Part shown: in pieces, positions 1 to 7,610 of the stretch
Layout of the letters: each line of letters starts with the position of its first letter
Position numbering within the stretch: position 1 is the stretch's first letter
Assembly: GCF_000373245.1 (NCBI RefSeq)
Contig: NZ_KB890739.1
Location: 61,298 to 125,297 of the forward strand
Source of the DNA: Echinicola pacifica DSM 19836
Lineage (GTDB): Bacteria; Bacteroidota; Bacteroidia; Cytophagales; Cyclobacteriaceae
Direction: 5' to 3'
Length of the DNA: 64,000 nucleotides
Made by a program: the position numbers and the translations under genes
Notes under the pieces: model-generated
What the model was told of the DNA's origin: nothing
The model's database searches: none
The model's input: the letters and a program-made list of their open reading frames with translations, nothing else

Positions 1-153
1 CGGCTTATCGCCTATATTTCCAAATCCCAGCAGCTCGGAGAGAAGCATTTTGATCAGAAAGAATCTCTATCCTTCGGAAAGCTCTCCACCATAGAATGGA
101 ATAATATGTTCTATAAGCATCTGGACCATCACTTGCAGCAGTTTGGCGTATAG
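1..153 (+). CDS. DUF1569 (DinB-like) protein, 3' end only
   Basis: Frame 1 is open from the window edge to a TAG at 151-153 and gives the last 50 residues of a protein. The tail has the pattern FGKLSTIEW followed by YKHLDHHLQQFGV, which I recognise as the C-terminal signature of the DUF1569 branch of the DinB/YfiT-like four-helix metalloprotein fold, where the His residues contribute to a metal site. The function of the family is not established. The start lies outside the window, so length, neighbours and regulation cannot be judged. The gene converges with the GH16 gene, and the hairpin at 331-369 lies between them. Confidence 0.75.
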   Translation, partial: RLIAYISKSQQLGEKHFDQKESLSFGKLSTIEWNNMFYKHLDHHLQQFGV

Positions 154-330
154 CAGTTTCGGACTTTGTCATCGATAGTGTCATGGCGAATTTCCAGTAC
201 TTTTCTTAGAAGTAACCAATATATCCATATCACAAAATGGCTATCCGCTAATGGCGCCATGCTTTCGCAAGGATATTGGGAAGCTGGGAGGATGGCTATT
301 TTTCCTTTCACCTCTTTATATATTCACCCA

Positions 331-369
331 AAAAAGAAGCCTTAGCCCATGATCAGGACTAAGGCTTCT
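331..369 (-). terminator. Terminator of the GH16/GH5/SusCD operon
   Basis: Two 11-base arms (335-345 and 359-369, AGAAGCCTTAG and its complement) form a perfect stem with a 13-base loop. On the minus strand the stem is followed by a run of T (complement of 331-335). It lies 24 bases past the GH16 stop codon at 393, as expected for an intrinsic terminator of the leftward operon. Confidence 0.8.
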
Positions 370-392
370 CAGCGTTGGAAATGGTAGGTGGT

Positions 393-1271
393 TTATTTTT
401 CGATCATTTTATATACTCTTACATAGTCCACCAAAAAGGTGGCAGGAAAGGCGGTTTCATCCATGCCCTGAGCGCCACCCCAGTCTCCTCCCACCGCAAG
501 GTTTAGAAGTAGATGGAAGCGTTTGTCAAAAGGCCAAGCGGCAGAGCCCTGTCCCTTATTGGTGAAGGTGAAGAGGAGTTCATCGTCAATATAGCCACGA
601 ATGGCAAAGGGCGTCCAATCCACCCGGTACAGGTGAAAAGCCTCACTGGCATGCTCCACCTTACGGTTTTTGCCCACCTGTGTGCCTTGCTTATGGTTAT
701 AGGATTGGGTATGCACGGTGATGTGGACCACATCCTGATCATATCCCACATGCTCCATGATGTCTATTTCTCCAGATTCAGGCCATCCACCGTATTCCCA
801 GTCGGTGGGTAGCATCCAGATCGCGGGCCAGGTGCCTTTGCCTTTGGGTAGCCGGGCTTTTACCTCTATCCGGCCATAGAGAAAATCCCCCTTATTCTTA
901 CTTACCAGTCTGGCGGAGCTATAGGTATTCCCTTCGATCTGTTGTTTTTTGGCGGTGATAGCCAATACGCCATGCTGTACCTCTGCGTTTTCCTGACTTT
1001 CGGTATAGTACTGCAGCTCATTATTGCCCCAGCCATGGCCTCCTGTGTCATAACCCCATTTTTCAGGGTCGGGCTTACCGGAATAGTCAAATTCATCTGC
1101 CCATACTGGTGTTTCCTCGAATTCCCAGCCTTGGTCCACCAGTGCTTTTGGTGCGGGGATATTGGGGCTCACTTGGTCAGACTGACCGGAGCAAGCCGTA
1201 GGGATCATGCACAGCAGTAGGTAGAAGAGGGGATTTATGGTGGTATGGAATGTTTTCATAGATTTTGTCAT
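393..1271 (-). CDS. GH16 endo-beta-glucanase (laminarinase-like) lipoprotein
   Basis: This is a 292-residue glycoside hydrolase of family 16, which cleaves beta-1,3 or mixed beta-1,3/1,4 glucans with retention. The family signature GEIDIMEHVG is intact: Glu168 should be the nucleophile, Asp170 the assisting residue and Glu173 the acid/base. A hydrophobic N-terminus ends in IPTAC (Cys27), a lipobox, so the protein is probably anchored on the cell surface or in the periplasm. An internal Met5 at 1259 is an alternative start. The gene begins 2 bases after the GH5 stop, and the two are surely cotranscribed. Together with SusC/SusD upstream this points to a laminarin-type or mixed-linkage beta-glucan substrate; the exact linkage cannot be read from sequence alone. 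Confidence 0.93.
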   Translation of the reverse strand: MTKSMKTFHTTINPLFYLLLCMIPTACSGQSDQVSPNIPAPKALVDQGWEFEETPVWADEFDYSGKPDPEKWGYDTGGHGWGNNELQYYTESQENAEVQHGVLAITAKKQQIEGNTYSSARLVSKNKGDFLYGRIEVKARLPKGKGTWPAIWMLPTDWEYGGWPESGEIDIMEHVGYDQDVVHITVHTQSYNHKQGTQVGKNRKVEHASEAFHLYRVDWTPFAIRGYIDDELLFTFTNKGQGSAAWPFDKRFHLLLNLAVGGDWGGAQGMDETAFPATFLVDYVRVYKMIEK

Positions 1272-1273
1272 CT

Positions 1274-2614
1274 TTAATGTTCAGGGGCTACCGCCCGAAT
1301 GGTGTTTTCGTTCGGAGGGTTATTTTCGAATTTAATATTTTCAATTACCTGCGCCATCACTTTTTTGCCATCGGTAGGGAAGGGCCCGTTGATTCGTGTT
1401 AGGGCCGCATTTTCCTTTAGGTCAAAGCGTTTGTACGTCCAGTGACACCAGCCGATATTTGCTGCGTCTAATTTAGCAATATTTTGTGCCAGCCATTCAT
1501 TGGTATTTTCTCCAGTCTCTCCGATCCAGACGGGGACCTGCTCGCGGTCTCGGAAGGCCAGCAGGTTCACCATTCTATTGATCTGGTTTGGATTGGGGTC
1601 TGGAAGACTATCCTCCTGTGGAGGGATCCAATACCGATGGGCGCTGTATATGAGGTTTTCGGAAGTACTAAAGTCCTTAGGTAGCAGCAGGTCATAGTTA
1701 TTCCCCCAGCCATTCCCCTCGATCATGATCATATGCTGGTCGCCACTGGCACGAATGCTATTGATCAGTCGCTCATATAGGTCGTGTATGGGCTGATTGG
1801 AGGGAATATTATTGGGTTCATTAATCAGGTCATACCAAGCAATGCGATCGTCATTAATATAGCGTTGGGAAAGCATTTCCCAGAGGGAGACCGTGATGTC
1901 CTGATAGATCAGCCTTCCCTGTGCGTCTTTCCGGTACCAAAGGTCGTTTTTGACCAGTATATCAGCGATATTGACGTCAGTACCCTGGCCTCCAGGGGCC
2001 GCGTGTAGGTCGAGGATCACATACATCTGCTCTTGCTCACACCAGTCGAGCAGCCGATCCAGGACCTTGATGGCTTCGAGTGTTTCCGCTTGCGCGAATA
2101 GCGATTCATCATCCAGCCACCTGGACAAGGAGTCTATATAAGAGCTCAGCTGCGTGGAGTCTTTGATGACCTGATTCCTGGCAGATCGCTGTTCTGAACT
2201 TAGAAATAGCTCATAGTGCATAGGGATGCGCACCGCATTAAACCCCAGGGAAGCGAGGTAATGAATGTCCTTTTCGGTGATGAAATTATCTCTCCATTGC
2301 TGATAAAAATCCTCCACTTCCTCCTCCGAAAGACCTTCCTCGTAATAGAGCTTTTTCATCTGCCATTGGGTGCCGATAGTGCTGCCTTGAGGGTTCAGCA
2401 TATAGCCCTCCTGGAGCAGCCAGCCGCCAAGGCCTATAGTGCGAAGAATGACCTCCTCCCCATTTTCATTCACTACCTTGCTGCCTTTTGCTGATAATCG
2501 GCTTAGGGATGTACTGGATGTTGGTGCCTCTTTCTGGCCGCGCTCAGGGCCTGAGCAGGATTGAAATAGCGCTAGGCCTGCCATAAGCAGAGCTATTCGT
2601 AAAGAATGGATCAC
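1274..2614 (-). CDS. GH5-type glucanase lipoprotein
   Basis: A 446-residue family 5 glycoside hydrolase. The N-terminus is a lipoprotein signal with lipobox LFQSC (Cys20). The (beta/alpha)8 core shows the hallmark LINEPNN with acid/base Glu266 and VWIGETGE with nucleophile Glu366. LDLHAAPGGQG (201-211) is an arrangement also seen in exo-beta-1,3-glucanase-like GH5 enzymes. I infer it trims beta-glucan oligosaccharides made by the neighbouring GH16 enzyme; cellulase or beta-mannanase activity is not excluded because the subfamily cannot be assigned here. It follows SusD by about 90 bases in the same leftward operon and ends 2 bases before GH16 begins. Confidence 0.88.
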   Translation of the reverse strand: MIHSLRIALLMAGLALFQSCSGPERGQKEAPTSSTSLSRLSAKGSKVVNENGEEVILRTIGLGGWLLQEGYMLNPQGSTIGTQWQMKKLYYEEGLSEEEVEDFYQQWRDNFITEKDIHYLASLGFNAVRIPMHYELFLSSEQRSARNQVIKDSTQLSSYIDSLSRWLDDESLFAQAETLEAIKVLDRLLDWCEQEQMYVILDLHAAPGGQGTDVNIADILVKNDLWYRKDAQGRLIYQDITVSLWEMLSQRYINDDRIAWYDLINEPNNIPSNQPIHDLYERLINSIRASGDQHMIMIEGNGWGNNYDLLLPKDFSTSENLIYSAHRYWIPPQEDSLPDPNPNQINRMVNLLAFRDREQVPVWIGETGENTNEWLAQNIAKLDAANIGWCHWTYKRFDLKENAALTRINGPFPTDGKKVMAQVIENIKFENNPPNENTIRAVAPEH

Positions 2615-2700
2615 GGTGATTGTTTTTTTTTGGGTTTAATGAAAGAGGGCCCGGGTAGAAAGAAATCCTTCCACCCGAGCCCCAGGTTCAATAGGGGATA

Positions 2701-4224
2701 TTATTTTGTGCCTCCGTATTCAGCATTCTGCTCAAGGATGGTATTATCCAGTTCCAAAAGTGGGATAGGCAAAATCTCATGCTTTCCAGCGACAAATCCC
2801 TTGTCTGCGAGTGCCTGAGCGGCGAGGCCGTTACGGATGAGGTCAAACCAACGGTGACCTTCTCCAGCCAACTCTAATCGACGCTCCTCCAGGATATTCT
2901 CTAAAGTCGCTGGGATAGGGGATAAGCCCACTCTCGCCCTGATTGCGTCCATTAGCTGCTGTGCGCGGCCAGCGTCTCCACCTCCTCTTACCAAAGCCTC
3001 CGCTTCGAGGAGATAGGTGTCCGCAAGGCGTGTTTCATAAATGTTCTGACGGAAATTCAATTCCATCACTCCTCCGCCCATGGAGCGGTCGGATTGTCTA
3101 CCTACGTATTTTTCGAGGAAGTAACCTGTGTTTTGATAGCCCTTTTCATAGCTCACCGCCCCGGCTTTTTCTAAGCTGTCGAGGTTGGCGATCGTATGTG
3201 GATACCTAGGGTCATTATGGATGGCGTCAAATAGCCCTTCGGTCACAGGAAGGAAGCTCCACCCTGATACATAATCTGGGGCATCTGCGCTGATCGCATT
3301 ATAGCCTCGTGGGCCCACCATGATATTGAGCACATTCCCCTCGGTACATCCCACACATCCCCAGTCACCATTGGATTGATTGGTATAGTTGATTTCGAAA
3401 ATGGACTCGCTGTTGAACTTATTATCGACTACCCACAAGTCTCCAAAATTGTCCAACAGCTTATATCCATATTGACTAGTGCCACCTGGCGTGCCGTTTA
3501 CTTCCGCTAGTTGCTCAGCCGCCAAGCTGAATTTCTCCTGGGTCAAATAGACTTTTCCCAATAGTGATTTTGCCATGCCGCGAGTCGCTCTGCCGGCTTC
3601 GGTACCCAGATCCACTGAGATAGGCAGGATGTCCATGGATTCCTTTAGGTCGGCTTCGATCTGAGCATAGACTTGCGCAGGGTCTGCTTGCGCAATATCG
3701 TACATCTCGCTGGTAGGGATTGGCTCACTTAGCAGTGGAATATTCTCAAAGAAGCGTACCAGGTCGAAGTAGAAATAAGCACGTAAGAATTTACTTTCCG
3801 CAGCATATCTTGCTTTTAGCGTTTCGTCCATTGGGACTTCGGGGAGTTTCTGCAATAATACATTGGCTCGGAAGATGCCTGAAAATCCCTTTCTCCATAG
3901 CTCATCTTGTGGGCCAGTGGCCGGGTCCAGTGTGTAGTTTGACCATACCTGTAAGGCTGTGATGTCTGTAGGGCCACCACCACCGGCATAGTGATCATCG
4001 GAGGCGGCATTGAGGGAATTTTGTTTAGTGACAAAACCATTTCCTGTCCAGCCCACCACATCATAGATCGCCACGAGACCATTATAAGCTTCCTGCTGGT
4101 TTTGATAGTAGTTGGCCTCGAGGTTGGTACCCTTTGGCTTGATTTCTAGAAATTCGTCAGAACAGGAGCCTAAAGACAGAAGCGCCACTGCTGATGCTAT
4201 TATATTTAATTTATATGTTTTCAT
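2701..4224 (-). CDS. susD-like: SusD/RagB-family glycan-binding outer-membrane lipoprotein
   Basis: A 507-residue SusD-family protein. The signal ends in the lipobox SLGSC (Cys21), followed by SDEFLEIKPKG, the usual start of mature SusD proteins. The middle is rich in tetratricopeptide-like helices (ARYAAESKFLRAYFYFDLVRFF and similar), and the C-terminal part contains the RRLELAGEGHRWFDLIR signature typical of SusD_RagB. In this family it forms the lid on the SusC barrel and delivers oligosaccharides to it. It starts 18 bases after the SusC stop, so the two are translated from one message. The bound glycan is inferred to be a beta-glucan from the downstream GH5 and GH16 genes. Confidence 0.95.
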   Translation of the reverse strand: MKTYKLNIIASAVALLSLGSCSDEFLEIKPKGTNLEANYYQNQQEAYNGLVAIYDVVGWTGNGFVTKQNSLNAASDDHYAGGGGPTDITALQVWSNYTLDPATGPQDELWRKGFSGIFRANVLLQKLPEVPMDETLKARYAAESKFLRAYFYFDLVRFFENIPLLSEPIPTSEMYDIAQADPAQVYAQIEADLKESMDILPISVDLGTEAGRATRGMAKSLLGKVYLTQEKFSLAAEQLAEVNGTPGGTSQYGYKLLDNFGDLWVVDNKFNSESIFEINYTNQSNGDWGCVGCTEGNVLNIMVGPRGYNAISADAPDYVSGWSFLPVTEGLFDAIHNDPRYPHTIANLDSLEKAGAVSYEKGYQNTGYFLEKYVGRQSDRSMGGGVMELNFRQNIYETRLADTYLLEAEALVRGGGDAGRAQQLMDAIRARVGLSPIPATLENILEERRLELAGEGHRWFDLIRNGLAAQALADKGFVAGKHEILPIPLLELDNTILEQNAEYGGTK

Positions 4225-4242
4225 AGTTGATCAATTTTGGGT

Positions 4243-7200
4243 TTAGAATCCGATTTGTACGCCGACCATGAATGATCTTGCCTGAGGGTAGATTCCCCGG
4301 TCAATACTCATGACCCCACCACCGATTTCCGGGTCGTAGCCAGTGTATTTAGTGAAGGTCGCTAGGTTTTCACTCATGACATAGATTCTAGCCTTGCTCA
4401 TGCCTACTTTTGCTGCGAGGCTTTTTGGTAAGGTGTAGCCCAGTTGCATGGTCTTGATTCTGAAGTAATCCCCATCTTCCAGATAGAAGTCGGAAGGGTT
4501 ATTGAAGTTTTTGTTTGGATCGCCATCCACCACTCTTGGATAGTCATTAGTAGTGCCTGGTCCTGTCCATCGGTTGAGCACTTCGGTCTGCCAGTTGGCA
4601 GTGCCTATGTCCAGTCTTCTAAGGCCTTGGAAGATTTTGTTTCCAGATACTCCCTGCCCAAAGATCAGGAAATCAAAGTTTTTCCACTCTAAGCTTACCG
4701 TCAGGCCATAAGTCCAGGTAGGAGTAGGATTGCCGATAAAGGTTCTGTCCGTTTCTGTAATTTGGCCATCCTGGTCCAGATCTTCCCAGATGAAGTCACC
4801 GGGTTGAGCATTAGGCTGGATCATATTGCCATTGGCATCCACATAGGACTGTACCTCTTCGACGGTTTGGAATATCCCCTTGGTCTGGAAGCCATAGAAG
4901 GAATTCACCGCTTCGCCGATGGCGGTACGAGTGATCGGGTAGGAGCTGGCTTGGAAAGTCTGCCCTCCAGAGAGGTAGCTGATGTTTGGTCCGAGATTGG
5001 TGACGGTATTTTCCAAATAAGAGATATTGCCGTTAAAGGACAGGTTAACGTCCCCAACTTGCTTACGGTAGCCGAGCTCAAGCTCTACTCCATTGTTTTC
5101 CATATCTGCCACATTAGCGGCTGGATTGGAGATGGCGCCTACGTAGCCCGGGATACGAGGGTTCTGTAGGATGCCCTTGGTCGTCTTCTTATACCAGTCA
5201 AAAGTCACATTCAAATCCCTAAATAAGGTGGCCTCGAAGCCAAAATTGGCCTGACTCGTTTCTTCCCATCTTAGGTCGGGATTGGAGGGGGCGTTGGGGC
5301 TATAGCCGATTGCGTAGCTTCCTGTATTTCCCAGCGCATAGTTTCTTCCACTGCCGATCGTGGATAGGAAGGCGAAGTCGCCAATATTATCGTTGCCCAC
5401 GATTCCATATCCACCACGAAGCTTGATGAAGTCCACCACATTGTTTTCTGGCCAGAATTCCTCTTGGCTGATCACCCATCCTGCTGAGAAGGAAGGGAAG
5501 ACTCCATATCTGTTGTTGGTACCGAAGCGGGAGGACCCATCTCTACGCACCAAAGCCTCAAAAAGGTACTTTTCGTGGTAATTATAATTGACCCTAGCAA
5601 ATAATGAGCTTACCGTATGTCCCGCGCCTTCTGATCCATCAGCGGTACGCTGGTCATTAGGAACTTTGAAGTTTAAGGAGGCATCGTCGAAGTTATCGGC
5701 TGGCACATTGAAGAAGGTGACCGAGGTGGATCTTCCACGGTTATCCATATAAGCACCTTGTCCGATTAGCCCGGTGAAATTATGTTTCCCAATGGTTTTA
5801 CTATAAGAAATAGTGTTCTCCAGGTTCCAGTCGAGGCGTCTATTTTGGCTTCTATTATAGTTGGTTTGGCTGGATACATTGGTGGCGTTGAGGTAATAAA
5901 GTGGCGTAAATGATTCACCACCCCAAAAAGCCATTTTGGCCCCTAATGTGGAGCGTAATCGCAGCCCCTTGATAGGTTCTGCCTCTGCATATACATTGCC
6001 TACGAAATTATCGCTCCAGCCATAGTTGCCTAGACGTGTCTGGGTATAAGCCAGTGGATTGGTCATTTCCTGAGCCACGATAGTGGATATCCCATAAGGA
6101 CGACCAAAAGGGTCTCTCACCACATTGTTGGTGCTGTAAGGAGCGTTGTTTGCTACATCCTCATCCGTGATGATCGCTGGAGTAATCGGGTCCAGGTTTA
6201 TGGCCGAACTCAAAGGACCCCCAAATTCGCTATTGGTATTCCCTAAGCCTATAGACTCTTCATGTGAATACCCCAGGTTTTGGCCCATTTTTAGCCATTT
6301 GGCAAGTTTATGCTCGGAGTTTAGACGGAAGTTGATTCGCTTATAGTTGGAGATGTCCGTCGCCACGATTCCTTCTTGGTCCAGGTAGCCAAAGGAAGAA
6401 TAGAAGGTTGATTTTTCATTTCCTCCACTGATGCTTAGTTCGTGATTCTGACGCTTTGCCCCCTTATTGAAGATTAGGTCTTGCCAGTCTGTGCCTGTTC
6501 CATAGCTTTCTGGATTAGGGAAGGGAGCTGCATTGCCGGCATTGACCGCAGATTCATTACGAATCATCGCATATTGGCTGGCGTCTAGCAGGTCTAGCTT
6601 CTGCGCTGGAGCGGAGGTACCGTAGAACCCATTATAGCTCACTCTTAATTTACCTTCTTCACCTTTTTTGGTGGTTACTAGGATCACACCCGCTGCAGCA
6701 CGTGCACCGTAGATCGCTTGAGAAGAGGCGTCTTTCAGTACTTCGATGGATTCGATATCGGATTGGTTTAGGTAGCCAATGCCACCGTTATCCACCACGA
6801 CACCATCCACGACCCAAAGTGGATCGTTATTACCGAAGGTCGTGAGCCCTCGCACCCTTACCGTGGAGCCTGAGCCCGGCTGCCCGGAGCTGGAAGCAAT
6901 GGTAAGCCCGGAGGTCCTGCCCTGAAGGGCTTGCTCCACCCGGGTGATGGGGAGACTCTCCAGATCGGAGCCTTTTACGCTAGATATAGCGCCTGTGACC
7001 ACGCTCTTTTTCTGAACTCCATAGCCCACCACGACGATCTCCTCCAGAGAACTGAGGTTCTCTTCCATGAGCACGTTTAGAGTGGATTGATTAGCAATAG
7101 TGATTTTTTGGGGCTCCATGCCGAGAAGGCTGAATACCAAGGTGCTCCCTTGAGGAGCGGAAATAGAGTAGAGACCATCTATATCCGTAATCGTACCGGT

Positions 7201-7356
7201 GCCGGTACCTTCGATCATGATAGCCACGCCAGGTAATGGCTCATCGTCGCTTTTTAGCGTTACTTTTCCTGTGATCTGACGGTCCTGAGCTTTCGCAAGC
7301 ATAGGCATCATCAAAAAACAAGAAAGGAAGAACAGTATCGTAATTCTTCTTTCCAT
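4243..7356 (-). CDS. susC-like: SusC/RagA-family TonB-linked outer-membrane transporter
   Basis: A TonB-dependent outer-membrane transporter of about 1037 residues. I place the start at 7356 (MERRITILFF), because this gives a clean signal peptide ending in AKAQ; an upstream in-frame ATG at 7410 would add 18 non-signal-like residues. After the signal comes a carboxypeptidase-D-like regulatory domain (VTLKSDDEPLPGVAIMIEG), then the SusC signature EEIVVVGYG, the plug domain (ALQGRTSGL, RVRGLTTFGNNDPLWVVDG) and a long beta-barrel ending in an aromatic residue (VGVQIGF). It imports oligosaccharides with SusD. The upstream region 7460-7533 contains CTACA repeats at 11-base spacing, which may bind the propeller/LuxR regulator encoded next door. 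Confidence 0.96.
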   Translation of the reverse strand: MERRITILFFLSCFLMMPMLAKAQDRQITGKVTLKSDDEPLPGVAIMIEGTGTGTITDIDGLYSISAPQGSTLVFSLLGMEPQKITIANQSTLNVLMEENLSSLEEIVVVGYGVQKKSVVTGAISSVKGSDLESLPITRVEQALQGRTSGLTIASSSGQPGSGSTVRVRGLTTFGNNDPLWVVDGVVVDNGGIGYLNQSDIESIEVLKDASSQAIYGARAAAGVILVTTKKGEEGKLRVSYNGFYGTSAPAQKLDLLDASQYAMIRNESAVNAGNAAPFPNPESYGTGTDWQDLIFNKGAKRQNHELSISGGNEKSTFYSSFGYLDQEGIVATDISNYKRINFRLNSEHKLAKWLKMGQNLGYSHEESIGLGNTNSEFGGPLSSAINLDPITPAIITDEDVANNAPYSTNNVVRDPFGRPYGISTIVAQEMTNPLAYTQTRLGNYGWSDNFVGNVYAEAEPIKGLRLRSTLGAKMAFWGGESFTPLYYLNATNVSSQTNYNRSQNRRLDWNLENTISYSKTIGKHNFTGLIGQGAYMDNRGRSTSVTFFNVPADNFDDASLNFKVPNDQRTADGSEGAGHTVSSLFARVNYNYHEKYLFEALVRRDGSSRFGTNNRYGVFPSFSAGWVISQEEFWPENNVVDFIKLRGGYGIVGNDNIGDFAFLSTIGSGRNYALGNTGSYAIGYSPNAPSNPDLRWEETSQANFGFEATLFRDLNVTFDWYKKTTKGILQNPRIPGYVGAISNPAANVADMENNGVELELGYRKQVGDVNLSFNGNISYLENTVTNLGPNISYLSGGQTFQASSYPITRTAIGEAVNSFYGFQTKGIFQTVEEVQSYVDANGNMIQPNAQPGDFIWEDLDQDGQITETDRTFIGNPTPTWTYGLTVSLEWKNFDFLIFGQGVSGNKIFQGLRRLDIGTANWQTEVLNRWTGPGTTNDYPRVVDGDPNKNFNNPSDFYLEDGDYFRIKTMQLGYTLPKSLAAKVGMSKARIYVMSENLATFTKYTGYDPEIGGGVMSIDRGIYPQARSFMVGVQIGF

Positions 7357-7459
7357 AGGATTTTGGGTTAGGTTATTTATTGAGATAAAATGTCCCTGCA
7401 CTTTTAGCAATTAGACATTCTCAAAGGTATCTGTTGGGGGAGAGATACTGAAAAAATAT

Positions 7460-7533
7460 GCCCCTACATAGCCCCTACAGAAAATCAAAAAGTGGGCTTT
7501 AAGGGAGTTTTGGGGCACTACATGTGTACTACA
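7460..7533 (-). promoter_or_regulatory. Candidate regulator site: paired CTACA repeats at 11-base spacing
   Basis: On the plus strand CTACA occurs at 7464-7468, 7475-7479, 7518-7522 and 7529-7533. The first two lie in identical GCCCCTACA 9-mers and the last two in ACTACAT. Within each pair the spacing is exactly 11 bases, one helical turn, and the pairs are 43 bases apart. The block is 104-177 bases upstream of the susC start. I infer a binding site for a dimeric LuxR-type activator, most simply the product of the gene at 7611-10517; this is untested. Confidence 0.5.
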
Positions 7534-7610
7534 TCCACCCTAAAAGGTGAATTTCTATTGCAAATCAATTGCTGGCTGTAGGGAGCTTGGCTAGCTGAAA
7601 GGATCTCCCT

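Noticed and set aside
129-311. 60-codon minus-strand frame near the window start
   Set aside because: Overlaps the real 3' end of the DUF1569 gene and the non-coding gap; no protein character.
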